A stretch of DNA of 64,000 bases from Hirudo medicinalis (Eukaryota; Annelida; Clitellata; Hirudinida; Hirudinidae), in the NCBI GenBank assembly GCA_011800805.1, contig MPNW01000105.1:222911-286910 (forward strand). Direction: 5' to 3'. This document shows, piece by piece, positions 47,301 to 63,060 of the stretch (positions are counted from its first letter, which is position 1; each line of letters opens with the position of its first letter). The translations under genes were made by a program, and so were the position numbers. Under the pieces are notes generated by a model. It searched no databases. It saw nothing but the letters and a program-made list of their open reading frames with translations, and had not been told where the DNA came from.

Positions 47301-50300
47301 GCTCGATGTTTGAATGTTGAACATCACCAAAAGTATTTATATAAAATAATTGAACAGGTTCTGCATATCAGAAAAGCTTCACCTTCTCCCATTCAAAGCT
47401 GACAGTTGAAGTTTTCCAGGGAGATTTGACGAAAGAGTCAACTGATGCCATCGTAAACAGCACCAACAGCACATTTGATTTCTCTAAAGGTATCTATAAA
47501 CATGTTGTTTTAACATTATAAGTTATTAAATATTAATCTTAACAAGTTATGTTTTTAACCTTATGATCTTATTTTTTGAGGTGGGGTTGCCAAAGCAGTT
47601 ATAGAGAAAGGTGGGCAAAAAATTGTAGAAGAATGCAAGAAATATGGTTAGAATTGCTATTTTTCCAAATTATGAATTCTTATGTTATTTTTCGAGCCTT
47701 TTCACAACAGGAAAGCTGGATACCATCGCAATGACATCAGCAGGAAATTTGAAGTGTAGAAAAATTTTTCATGTTAATTTGGAAAAAGAATTGGAAGTCG
47801 TAAATGCCTGTCTTTCAAAAGCAGAGGAATTGAAATTGTCATCCTTATCATTTCCATTGCTCATGACAGGTCACTTTTTAATAAAAAATAATAAATAATA
47901 AAATTTTTAAAATTAATATCAATTATGAATTGTTAAAAATTATTATTGATTGCTGGCAGCCTTTCCATAAATATATGCAAATTATGCTTAAATTATGACT
48001 GTATTATTTCTCTAGGTCAATACCAGAAAGACCTCTCGAGAGTAATAGAAGCCATGTTCGGAAGATTTGAAAAATTTGCAAAACTTGATCATTGCCATTT
48101 AAAGAAAGTTCGAGTAGTTGTTTATGATGAAAAAGAAATGGAAAAAGTGTCGAAAATTTTGAAGGAACCAACTGGTGATCTGGAGAAATACATCAAAAGT
48201 AATTTTAAAATTGTCAAATTGTGGAACTAGAATGGATGTTTGATTTAGCTAATAATAAAGCCAAGTTACTCTAAACATAAATCTAAATATTTTGTCTGCA
48301 AGGTCTTTCATCTCCAAGGCTTTCTACAAACCATCTTTGCATTTATGCAATGTCTGAGGAAAATGCTGATAAGGCCTTGAAGGAAATAAAAGATGCCTTG
48401 AAAAAAAACACAAAACAAAGGACCATTCCAAATCCCGTAATCAGTAAAATTGATGAAGATGAAGTGGGTATTAATGCAAGACCTGCTAAAAAAGAAACTC
48501 ATCAAATTACACAAAGTAGTTATAATTATTTTTCAGTTAGCTGCAATAATGAGACATGCTCGGGAAGAAGAGGTCGGTATAAACATTGACGTGCAATCAG
48601 GTACGATTACATTGAAGGGCTTATCTGCAAAAATTTCCATTTGCGAAAATCGTATAATGGATGTCATCAAAGATGCAGTTGAGAGGAATGGAAAATTAGA
48701 AGAGGCTAAAAGCATTGCCCAGCAGGTACAATAGAGTAATATTTTTGTGATATAAACAAGCAATATACAATACTAGTGAACAAATTTGTATTTAATATCT
48801 AGTTAATAGTGCATTTTTTAACTTAAACACAAATGTCTTTAGTTGTTTTGTTTTAGTCTTGCATTGTTTGAAATAAACATCAATGATATAATGTGAAATA
48901 GACCTCTCTGTAGACTAATGAATAATATATAAATCCATACTATATAAGTAATATATATATATATATAGTAATATAGTAATATAGTAATTATATATATGAA
49001 TATATATATATATATATATATATTTAATTAAAATTAATTTCGAATGAAATATTTATTTCACAAATTGTTCTAAATAACCTAGTGATATTTTTAGTTTGCC
49101 TATCAGGGTGCTAAAATATAGTACATTCACATAATGCATTAAGGAAACTGAATTCTATTGCTTAGGTGCAGTGGTATCATAAAAACGTGGACTATAAGAA
49201 GTATCCCTCAGAAATCAATTTAATTATTGAGAAAGCATTTTCTGCAAATCAGCCTAAGGTTTGTTGGACTGAGGAGAATGGAGAGTATGAAATTGTTTTT
49301 AAAAATATGGAAGAGCATCTTGTCTCGAATCCTGCAAGTGTTGTTCAAGTCAAGAGGATGACCCCAAGTAAATTTTTCGTGTTTGTAAGTAGTTTTAAAT
49401 GTTAATCATTTAACAAAATGTATTTCTTTAATTTCAGATGAAATCATCCCCTTAACATGGGACTCCATCTCTGACAATCTTAAGCTGTTCACACTCAATT
49501 CAAAAAGCCGTGAATATGGAGAGGTTGAGAGTTTTGTCACAAGCTCATCGGGAAATCTTGTCAATTCCATACTGAAGGTATGAAATGTTCTTGTACCAGT
49601 AATTTTCATAGGTGTTCACCTCTTCCAAATAAAGCGAAATTGAACGACTTCTTATATGATAAGTAGAAAAACTAGAATTGTTTGGTTTCTTTTATTTCAC
49701 TTTTATTTTATTCTTTTAGTTTTGAAATGTAAAAGAATGTTCTGACTATTTTAGATTGAAAGAGTTCAAAATGCACATTTTTACAAGCGATATTCAATAA
49801 AAAAAGAAGAACTGAACAAAGTTTTCAAAAACAATCCTACAATCACAATGGAGTACAGATTGTGGCACACTGTAGCACCTACTGATGTTGTCAAAGATAT
49901 AAACACACATGGCTTTAACAGATTTAAGGAAGTCAGGCCTTCCCATGGTTTGCCTATTGTTACTTATTGGCTTATATGTTTTAAAATTTCAAAACCCATG
50001 CAAAGAGAGTGAAGCATGCGAGTAATTTTGTTCCTTGCAAGAGGTTTTTAAAATTAGTCACAAGACATTGCTATAATTTGCTTGACTAATGAGATATTTA
50101 GATGATGGAATACATTATTGGAATTCAATTCAATGCTTTAAAATTTTTCCAGTTGCTGATGTTGGCATAGGGAGTTACTTTTTTAAATCATTTTCTGACA
50201 TACATCAACCACAACCTAATGCCAATGGAGAGAGACTTGCTTACCTGTGTCTGGTGCTGACAGGAAGATACACCAATGGATTGCCCAATCTCAAAGATGT

Positions 50301-50406
50301 GCCAGCGGGCAGCAATTCTCTGGTGGACGATGTAACCAATCCAACTGTCCATGTAGTTTTCAATGATGAGCAGGCATATCCAGAATATTTAATTCACTAC
50401 AACTAG
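41334..50406 (+). CDS. PARP14-type macro-PARP (mono-ADP-ribosyltransferase family)
   Basis: Macro-PARPs read, write or remove mono-ADP-ribose. Exons from 41571: 41571-41866, 41975-42217, 42279-42521, 42587-42847, 42923-43147, 43261-43337, 43439-45104, 45216-45490, 45561-45756, 46034-46143, 46238-46477, 46549-46770, 46983-47052, 47358-47489, 47581-47646, 47711-47869, 48016-48198, 48303-48463, 48537-48725, 49166-49367, 49438-49577, 49755-49947, 50153-50406. All these phases join, giving about 1,930 residues (human PARP14 1,801). Order: RRM-like repeats (about 1-450); a long KH-like region; macro 1 (about 965-1160, NAANGKLHHIGGVAK, STGVFGFP); macro 2 (1180-1360, loop degenerate); macro 3 (1375-1555, STFDFSKGGVAK); KH-like; WWE (QWYHKN); catalytic domain (1780-1934). 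Catalytic His is in RLWHTV, Tyr in GIGSYFF, end AYPEYLIHYN. The HG motif reads HT. An ATG exon at 41334-41388 has a perfect donor but its phase does not fit, so the 5' end is unresolved. Confidence 0.9.
48938..49024. repeat. AT microsatellite in a macro-PARP intron
   Basis: TATATA runs interrupted by AGTAATATAGTAAT, inside the intron before the WWE exon. Confidence 0.85.
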
Positions 50407-51043
50407 ACTAAATTAGACATCACTGCTAATGCTTTGACATCCAGCTAATAAACTCGTGCTTCCACTAATCTTTAAATCGTCTCAGTAGGAAAGTAAATAA
50501 ATAGGTTGTAACAGAAATTATATTTATATCAAAAAGTCGATGAGACATTCACATGTGGATTTTTGTCTCCATCAGCACAGGATCGAAAAACATGCATTTC
50601 AAATTACAGCATTCCCTATCTTCTATGTTGTCAATAAATCCACCCAAGATATTTAAAAACCTTTGCAGCTTAGGGTACAGCGGTTCCAAAAAGTGGAAAT
50701 TATATTTTACCAGATATACTCAATGATGATCGAACCGTTCGGCTCTAGTCTCACGACTTACTACCCCGATGAACTTTGAGTCATTCATTTGTGAGGCCAC
50801 ATTACTTAATTTATCGTCTGTAATAATTCGTGAATGAAAACTGTTTGATGACAACTCCGAATCATTTCCAACATGCACTCACAGGAAATGTTCCACTAGG
50901 TATCAACAAGCAACTCTACAAATTTAATAAAAAAACATTTGTTGGAGTACCAATGACACTTTCTATTACGAAATGAAGTTGAAACAGTTTAATATTTCTT
51001 GAGGTGTCAGTCCAACAAGTACTGCCAGATCTCCTTTGGAGTT
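50407..51043. other. 3' UTRs of convergent macro-PARP and SRSF1
   Basis: The macro-PARP (+) and SRSF1 (-) genes end facing each other 637 bases apart. The AATAAA-like sites ATAAATAGG (near 50,496) on the plus strand may end the former. No other feature. Confidence 0.5.
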
Positions 51044-52082
51044 TTAATGGTCTCTTCTTCTGGAGTCGCTACGACTTCTTGATCTCGATCTGGATGCGGA
51101 CTTCGATTTGCAATCTTCCTTGATCCTTATGTATGCGGTCTCACCCTATCAATGTACAGTTAATTTATTAATTACTTTTACTGATTTTCAAGTAGTTACT
51201 ATAAAATAAAAATGACATGCCTCATGAGACTTGAATTTGGTGTCATCCAGCTTTTTCACTGCATACTTCATGTCATCATATCGGAGGAATTCTGCAATTC
51301 CCGTACCATCGCCATATGTATCAGCATACACAATGTCTCCAGCCTCCCTCAAATGATCCTTCAAATCTTGCCAGCTCCCTGACGAAGGTAGTCCTGGGTA
51401 CCAATAAATGCTGCTTTAAAAGGCACCAGTAGGCTCATAACCTCACAAAGCAAAACAAATATCCAAACCCGACACGAGGATCCTGTGATCGGATCTCCTC
51501 TGGGGTCCGAAGGAACCTCTTCCTCTTCCACGGCTTGGTCTGCTGCTTCGGCCTTCGTATCTTCCTTCGAACCTCCCACTCCTTCCACCTCTTTCTCCTC
51601 TTGGATGTTCTACACGCAGAGTGTAGCCATCATAATTGTATCCATCTCTCTCCTTTATAGCATCCTCAGCATCCCTACGCCATATAAAGTAATTTTCAGA
51701 TGCATTATCATTCATAAAAATATTTTAATTTATTTCGAGGGTCTTTCACACTTTCACAACCTGCCAACCCAACACCTTTTCTGATACCACTTGATTTCAA
51801 TAATGCAATGTTAATAAACTCAGCTCCTATGTGCTTTGTAAAGTCAATAGTCACTGAATATGGGATAAAATACAAATACATATTTGCAATTCAGTTCAAA
51901 TAAACTGACCTAGGGTCGTCAAATTCGATGAAGGCAAATGGCGGGTTATTTCTCTCTTTCAGATTTATGAAATTAATTTTACCAAACTTATAAAATAAAT
52001 CCTCAACTTCCCTAGTCTTGACATCGGGAGGCAAATTGCCTACGTAAACTTGACCCTCCTTACTTTCGCCTCTATAGCTCAT
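51044..52082 (-). CDS. SRSF1: Serine/arginine-rich splicing factor 1 (SF2/ASF)
   Basis: SRSF1 binds purine-rich exonic enhancers and recruits U1 snRNP and U2AF. Minus-strand exons: 52082-51910, 51674-51469, 51393-51221, 51145-51044; 217 residues (human 248). RRM1 (about 10-85) has [20 protein letters not shown] with RNP2 VYVGNL and RNP1-like [10 protein letters not shown] Gly/Arg-rich linker follows ([24 protein letters not shown]). RRM2 (about 125-190) is a pseudo-RRM with the invariant SWQDLKD heptapeptide that binds GGA RNA, then [20 protein letters not shown]. The RS tail is short: [16 protein letters not shown], about 16 residues, against about 50 in vertebrates. The third intron appears to start GC (GAG|GCATGT) rather than GT, since joining there is required to give [14 protein letters not shown]. 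Confidence 0.95.
51146..51220 (-). other. GC-AG intron of SRSF1
   Basis: On the minus strand the exon ends CATGAG and the intron begins GCATGT. No GT near this point preserves the frame and the conserved join [19 protein letters not shown] donors are a minor but normal class; here the rest of the donor departs from GCAAGT. Confidence 0.7.
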
Positions 52083-52947
52083 TCTAAACAGCTACAATCT
52101 ACTTCAATTAAACTGCCTTAAAAATTTCTCAAATATCGGCCTCCCTCGCCAAGTTTGTTTATTCGACAATTATACGACAAAGCTTCCGAAGCCGGTCCCT
52201 TATGTTAACAATGTAAACAATTCTCTAACCAACAATTATTTAATAACGTAATATTTTTAATTAACATTAATAAAAGTTTAGAATATTTTTCAGACAGGTT
52301 ATTTTAAAATCATAAAACTCAGATAAATATTTAAAAAATAAATTAACAACAAGTCCACCAACAGCTAAAAATCGCAAACAAGTGTATAGCTTTTAGGTGA
52401 GAATATTTCTAAATATTGTTATTATCGTTAAAAGCGGCCAAATGTCTTTTGGCTCCAGCATTGGAAAAATCGAACACCGGCGTGACAGTTTCAAATAGTT
52501 TGAATTGTCGGAAACCGCTCAAAAAAAAAACTTTACAGACGGCCCTTTGATTGACCTATAATTTCTGCCAATGTCATGTGTTCATACACTTAAACGGCCC
52601 AGAAGCAATAAATGACCATCACCTCTAAGCTCAACTTACTCAGAATGTTTTCTCGCCATTCCACCTTAAACTTAAGTTATCTCTGCACTGCAGATACATT
52701 CATTTTTCAACACAAGATTCACAAAACAATAACACAATTCATATTACTCACATCTCGGCAGAGGAATAGTTAATGAAAAATAAAGTAATAAATTAGATTT
52801 AATTCCTCAATTATCTGACTGAAAATCCAAATCAGGATTGAAACCGCTGGGAACAAGATGCACAAATAGAGAATAAGTAGACGAATATGGTTTTATTAGA
52901 AGTTGACCATCTAAATTTAGAGTAATAATAAATTGAATGATTCAGTA
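52083..52947. other. SRSF1 promoter region and uS12m 3' flank
   Basis: No coding sequence. AT-rich DNA between two minus-strand genes. Confidence 0.5.
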
Positions 52948-53905
52948 TTACTGTTCTTTCTTGACATGTTGAAGATCATACTTTCCTCTTACACATTGTA
53001 ACTTAACTCCAGGCAAATCCTTTACTCTCCCACCCCTGATCAAGACAATATGATGCTCTTGGAGATTGTGTCCAACACCAGGTATGTATGCAGTGGTTTC
53101 TTTTCCATTGCTGAGCCGAACTTGAACGCACTTTCTGTTGGCCGAGTTAGGTTTCTTTGGTTTTCTAATAATTGTTTTAAGGACGACCGCCTTCAAAAAT
53201 GGTTTGCCATCAGTAATGTTCAATTTTGCCTTGCGGAATCGAGGAAGTCCCTTTTCAATGCGTCTTCTCAAAAATTTACTGAGGCCCTCTTGAAATGAAA
53301 ACATTTCAAAGTTCCTAATGCTTGTGCTTTGAAAATTAATGAATGAGGGCTTCAGGATGGAAGTTATACTGGAAATCATATTTGTCCTGCTAGTAGGAAC
53401 CGGAGATTTTGTAAAAGTTGAGGCCTTCATACAATTTGTCCATGACTGAGCTAAGGAAAAATTATCTTGGTTAGTTGATATCAACTTTTTAAAACAAATA
53501 TTGAATGTAATAAGTAATAAGTTCAATTCATTCAATATTACTTATTTTCAGTCATATTTGGAGTAATTTATTAATCGATCGCATTTCATAATGTATTAAT
53601 TGTCAAGCAAAGGCATAAATTGTAGATAATTGAACGCATATGAAACACAGAATAATGCCTATTACGTAGCAGACAATGAGTAACAGAAAATTCTACATTC
53701 AATTTAATTTTCAATTAGTATTTTCCGAGTTTATAGGTGAATATCTTAATTGTAAAAGTTCTTCTAATTGGAACAAGATGATACAAATAGGTAGTATAAT
53801 TGAGAAAAATTAAAGAGAAGTACCGGCCCCTTTAGAAGTCCCAAGCGATAAACTTTTAGCAGTTTGAGTGAAGAACAACTGGCCAATACGACGTAGTGCA
53901 GACAT
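52948..53905 (-). CDS. MRPS12: Mitochondrial small-subunit ribosomal protein uS12m
   Basis: uS12 lines the decoding centre of the ribosome. Minus-strand exons 53905-53824 and 53450-52948 give 194 residues. The first exon encodes [20 protein letters not shown], a basic amphipathic sequence suited to mitochondrial import. The conserved core begins near residue 112: [20 protein letters not shown], then [52 protein letters not shown]. The KPNSANRK and LPGVK loops, where streptomycin-resistance changes occur in bacteria, are intact. The N-terminal part before the core (about 110 residues) is much longer than in human (138 residues in all), so part of it may be untranslated if a later start is used. 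Confidence 0.95.
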
Positions 53906-54720
53906 TTTCAAAAACCTATTTACTTCGCGACCTTATTTTTGCTTTCCATTAACGCTCACAGCTTCTGAAAACAGTTAAATTAAGTTTCACGTTAAGCCTG
54001 ATATGTATAGGAATTTATAATTGTTTTTTTAATAGTAAATTTTATATATTTTTGTATTCATAAATAACTTATATTCTAAATCAGAATTGGCAGGGATTTG
54101 TCGCATTCCAAAAAACATTCTTAAACCTATTATTAAGGAAATCTCAGAACTTAAGAGAATAATATAAAATCTGTCCCTTTCGTTCCCTTTCAATTTTTGA
54201 GATAATGTTTCCCTCCCTGACAAAGGATGAAATATCTCCTTTTGAGCCCCTTCCAAAATTCCTGAAATCCTCCCCCTTCCCTTGAATATTATTTAAATAT
54301 CTGGTTAAATAACGGTAACTCACCGTGTGCAAGTGTGTTAGATGGTTTTAATCGTTGCGCTTAACATAACTTATATCGTGAATTCGTAAAATATTTGCGT
54401 AATAAATATTCGTAAATCATTCAACTTTTTATATGTGATTGATATGAGTTATATAAATAATTTGGCAATATAATTAGATTATAATTTTATAAATTTAGTA
54501 AGGTCTTGCCAAAAGCCTCTCACTCTTTAGAATATTTTCTCAAACAACTTTATTGCAAAGAGGAATGGTTGTTTAAAGGTAGATTTTGAGCATCCGGGCC
54601 CGTACATGATTAGATGTTTATTTATTGACTGTTTTGCCGGTGGATAGGGGCGTTCTGGATTTTCTTAGAGCTGTGCATATGTGTAAACTTAGCTCATAAG
54701 GTCGCAAAGCCAACAAACTT
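53906..54720. other. Divergent promoter region, uS12m (-) and small membrane protein (+)
   Basis: About 0.8 kb between two start codons that point away from each other. No TATA box stands out next to either start. No open frame is convincing. Confidence 0.5.
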
Positions 54721-55340
54721 ATGGAGGAATTTGAAATTTTGGGAAACAGTCTGGACGAAAGTCCAAAACCAGAATCTATACTGTCCAATTATTTGCCACA
54801 AGATGTCTATCTGCCGTTTGCCTTACCAGAACTCGATTTTCAGATAAAATTATTAATCGCTCTGTTAATGTGGCTCACCATAAATCTAATTGGTATTCAC
54901 CTTGCTTGGAAGAAGTATGGTGAATCATTGTCTACTATTTACAGCGGTTGGTGGTTCTTAATCTTTTTGATTGATGGGCAAAAGGCAACTCACAGTCAGC
55001 AACTTTTGGTACCTAACTTCATCCTTAACCCTACCCTACCATATCCCTAACTACCCCATCTTACCCCTAACCCTACCTCATGACTCTGGAAATCTCTGTA
55101 AAACTGACATAACATTGTCTGTGAGTTGGCTTTTGCCCATCATTTCTTCAATCACCATCTTTCCTAGCACTAGAAGCGCTTTATAGAAATATCTTTAAAT
55201 CTATCAATTTTATGTAACATATACAACTTTTTATTCTAGAAAAAAATGAAGAAGACCAGAAACTTGTAACATCTGAGGACATTTTGCATTATAAATTAAT
55301 ATCATTAAAAAAATCCAAGAAAGAAAATAAAAATCAATAA
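54721..55340 (+). CDS. Small single-pass membrane protein, unknown function
   Basis: Not recognised. Two exons, 54721-54919 and 55240-55340, join in phase 1 to give 99 residues. The N-terminal 37 residues are acidic (MEEFEILGNSLDESPKPESI). One hydrophobic helix follows (about 43-60, IKLLIALLMWLTINLIGI), then HLAWKKYG, and a charged, Lys-rich C-terminal tail ending KKSKKENKNQ, so it is probably a small integral membrane protein with a cytosolic basic tail. The stop codon overlaps an AATAAA signal at 55,336-55,341. Its intron contains a MITE-like element. CFAP100 ends 53 bases downstream on the other strand. Confidence 0.7.
54972..55142 (+). mobile_element. MITE-like element with CCCTAA-like interior, copy 2
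   Basis: A 171-base foldback. The left end TGATGGGCAAAAGGCAACTC pairs with the right end GAGTTGGCTTTTGCCCATCA with one mismatch, and the pairing extends inward to CACAG/CTGTG (about 24 bases). The interior holds several CCCTA-type units (CTTAACCCTACCCTACC, CTTACCCCTAACCCTACC) like telomere repeat variants, then TCATGACTCTGGAAATCT. It lies in the intron of the small membrane protein gene. It encodes nothing and would need a transposase in trans. Confidence 0.85.
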
Positions 55341-55392
55341 ATCAAGTTCATTTCAAGGTCTGATCTGAATGATTTCTTAGCCGACAGCAACA

Positions 55393-60313
<4,921 letters not shown>

Positions 60314-60401
60314 GCTTTATTTTTAATAAATAAACTTAATATCAAATGTAACGACTCCAAGGGACCGCCTATCGGATCAATAGGACGTGATTTTATAAAC
60401 T

Positions 60402-60415
60402 GTTATCATGACAAC
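60402..60415 (-). promoter_or_regulatory. X-box (RFX site) upstream of CFAP100
   Basis: GTTATCATGACAAC, an imperfect palindrome, fits the RFX X-box pattern RYYNYY-N(1-3)-RRNRAC exactly. It lies about 90 bases upstream of the CFAP100 start codon, inside the usual window for ciliary X-boxes. RFX factors drive ciliary genes across animals. Function here is inferred. Confidence 0.5.
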
Positions 60416-60429
60416 CATATTTAGTGATG

Positions 60430-61440
60430 AATGGATTCCAAACTTTACAACAAGAGTTTGAACAAAGCAAAAGTTACAACTTTATTTTAGGAATTATGAA
60501 AACAATATAATTCCAAATATTATCTTTATTTTTTGAATTGCAAAATCAACCCCCCTCTCCCTAAACTTGGAAGGCACCTGAAGTTACATTCCTCCCTAGG
60601 AGAGATTTAGATCTGTAATACAAACAGTAAACTGCTACTTTCTAGAGCTACTACAAATATATTCTCAACTGTTAACGGAATCAGTTCCTAATCGATATTT
60701 TAAAATTTTAAACACGTTTTAAAATAACAAATAAACTTGAAAAGTAAATAAATATGAAAGCATTTTAAGCAGTTCAAAATTTCTCAGCTACACACTTAAT
60801 GCCTCCTAACATAACCAAATTATCCTGATATATAAAGAAGAAGAGAAAAGATGTAGTTGTTAATATGATTGCCATTAAAAATCATTTAATAAATAATTTA
60901 AACATTTAATGAATATTTTTTCATTTCAAAGTAAGAATGTGGTCAAGAAGACAGCAATTGGTTTTAGTCGAGAAATGGAGAAGTTCTCTTGCTTATCAAA
61001 ACGGCTACATATAATTATATTATAAACAATCAAATCAGCTAAATGTAATTATAGGCAGGTTGGTTTCCCTTGGGAAGGAGCGCTTTGTAAATGGTTAAGA
61101 AAAAAATCGCCTCTGACGCTGTGCATATGGCGCCTTACAAATGAAGTACATTTACATGTATTATCAACAATCACAACATGTAAATATAATTATATTATCA
61201 ACATTCAAAACGGCCAAATATTTGAAAATGATTATATTGAACCACAACTCCTACACAAGAAACCCTACTAAGTGCCCCAGTAATCTCAACCAACAAAAAC
61301 TCCAACCAGAGTCAAAAGTCTTTTGTTAAGGAAACCGTTGATATACACGAAACATTTCATTGTTGCTTCACTGTTTTTGGACGCTTCCTCTGAAAAATCG
61401 ATGTCTGACCTTAGAAATTGATCTGATCAAAACTTCTGAT
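60430..61440. other. Spacer between CFAP100 and tetraspanin
   Basis: No exon supported. Contains an L2-like/SINE tail on the plus strand at 61,066-61,140 (CCCTTGGGAAGGAGCGCTTT, GCCTCTGACGCTGTGCATAT, GGCGCCTTACAAATGAAG). The rest is AT-rich. Confidence 0.5.
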
Positions 61441-61472
61441 TTTCAACTCCTGGAAATTAAACTTCGATCTCA

Positions 61473-61490
61473 TCACGTGAGGTGACGTCA
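61473..61490. promoter_or_regulatory. TCACGTGA E-box next to a CRE
   Basis: TCACGTGA (61,473-61,480) is the palindromic E-box bound by MiT/TFE and USF factors; two bases on, TGACGTCA (61,483-61,490) is a full palindromic CRE/ATF site. They lie about 210-230 bases before the tetraspanin start codon. Confidence 0.55.
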
Positions 61491-61620
61491 CAGCAACCAC
61501 GCTTGAGAACAAGCCACGGGCCTCAACTATAATCGATCTTTTGATAGCCACTCTGAAACAGGTCATTGATTACCTATACCTCTGCTCCAAACTTCCTCAA
61601 CGAAGGCAACACCTGGTCAC

Positions 61621-61632
61621 GATCACGTGATC
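61621..61632. promoter_or_regulatory. Second TCACGTGA E-box (GATCACGTGATC palindrome)
   Basis: A perfect 12-base palindrome with a TCACGTGA core, about 70-80 bases before the tetraspanin start. It is the second copy of the same motif within 150 bases, and is followed by TATTTAAG (61,644-61,651), a weak TATA-like sequence. Confidence 0.55.
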
Positions 61633-61699
61633 ACAAGGATAGGTATTTAAGTGGCGGAAAGTCAGTCTCTTGTGGTCGTTGTTTACTTTCGTCGTCAAG

Positions 61700-61762
61700 A
61701 TGGTCTCCGGTTCAGTCAAGTGTGCCAAGTACACCCTCTTCGTCTTCAACCTGATCTATTTC
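61700..61762 (+). CDS. Tetraspanin, first coding exon (partial gene)
   Basis: Tetraspanins are four-pass proteins that organise membrane microdomains. The exon codes MVSGSVKCAKYTLFVFNLIY F, then a GTGAGA donor in phase 0. A short basic N-terminus with a membrane-proximal Cys (a palmitoylation site) and K(Y/F)xLFxFNxI(Y/F) leading into TM1 is the family's N-terminal signature, closest in feel to CD63/CD151-like members. The exon end after NLIYF is the usual place of the first tetraspanin intron. No further exons are in the remaining 2.2 kb, so the gene continues off the right edge. Confidence 0.82.
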
Positions 61763-62455
61763 GTGAGATGATTTTTTGCTTTATTTTGAATTTATTCATA
61801 GGTAATTCAGAATTGTATTTATTTATAGGTCGTTAAGTTTTCAGGATTTTCGACTGAAGTCGATTGTCCGTGCGTCTCGATATTGTTAACAAACTTGATA
61901 ATTCATTAGCTGGTTATTTTTATGATAATTTTGTAAAAGTAGCTTCAACTATTCGTCGACGAGTTGGATTTTCTAAGCAACAGTTTACCTGATGCGATCA
62001 TTTTTTTTGTATCTATGCTAGTTTTCATTGATCTTCGTGCAAAACATTGTTAAGCATTGAAAGGCATGCAAAATAATCATTAAGAAAATAGTTTACTTTG
62101 CAAAATATCGAGAATATTTTTTGAAGGTTTAGAAAAAATTGCTTTAACATAAATTAAAGCTCCTAATTATGTACATAAGTCATAAGATTAATTTTAATAG
62201 GACAATCAAACATATCAAACAGTAGAATATTTCTGTGTCTCTTCAATGTTAATCGAGTACACACTGAGATTGTACTTCAGAGAATAATCTCTAAATATAT
62301 AACACTTCCGTTCGTAATGTCACTTTTAATTTCATAATAACCAATAATTTAAGTCGATTTTTATGAGATGATTTTAATTTGGAATAACAGATATCGGAAT
62401 GTGTGAAATATTTCGTAGTCTGAAACTTTATAGGTGCTTGTCAGGTTAAATAGAA
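61763..62455. other. Start of tetraspanin intron 1
   Basis: AT-rich, no exon seen. Presumed intron continuing to the window end. Confidence 0.5.
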
Positions 62456-62459
62456 AGCA

Positions 62460-62610
62460 GAGGCACTTCTTGTTAACCATTTATATAGCATTTACAAAGA
62501 GCGCTTGTGGCAGTGCAGGATGGGTTTCGAACACGACACATTACGACTGTTGCCATTACTGCCATACGCAGGAACGTAACCCATTCGGCCGACCTACAAC
62601 CTGAACTACA
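62460..62610 (-). repeat. tRNA-derived SINE, family A, second copy
   Basis: On the minus strand: TCGGCCGAATGGGTTACG (A-box), GGCAACAGTCGTAATGTGTC, GTGTTCGAAACCCATCC (B-box), then TTTGTAAATGCTATATAAAT and GGTTAACAAGAAGTGCCTCT. Head and tail match the copy at 17,236-17,370, and its end matches the tails at 16,515 and 61,066. The B-box here is closer to consensus (GTTCGAAAC). Confidence 0.75.
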
Positions 62611-62627
62611 TCATTAGGGATGATTCT

Positions 62628-62705
62628 ATCATCACCATCGTCGTCGTCGTCGTCGTCGTCATCATCATCGTCGTCGTCATCATCATCATTGTCGTCGTAA
62701 TAATA
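62628..62705. repeat. TCG/TCA triplet microsatellite
   Basis: Mixed (TCG)n and (TCA)n directly after the SINE head on the plus strand, changing to AATAATAAT. Confidence 0.9.
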
Positions 62706-62933
62706 ATAAACATTAATGTAGCAAATTAAATTTAAGAATTAATTTCTTATTTTGTATAGTAATAATAATAAACAAAAAGTTTAAAATAATTAAGGATTAC
62801 TTAGGAAGCAGTTGAATCAAAATAAAAAAAAAATCTGGATTTAAAACATTTAAAAATGTCAACAACTCGCGTTTGACGTGGCCTTCAATTTAAAGCTAGG
62901 CACCTGTGTTTTTGGTTTTGCTTGTTGCGTAGG

Positions 62934-62974
<41 letters not shown>

Positions 62975-63060
62975 GCGGTGAAGATCATGATTTCGATCCT
63001 AGTGGTTATGATGATGATTACAATGGCAACTGCCACACATGATGATGATAGTGATGATGC
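62934..63060. repeat. GAT triplet microsatellite
   Basis: GATGATGAT run of about 40 bases, degenerate to the right. It gives spurious Met- and Ile-rich frames. Confidence 0.9.
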
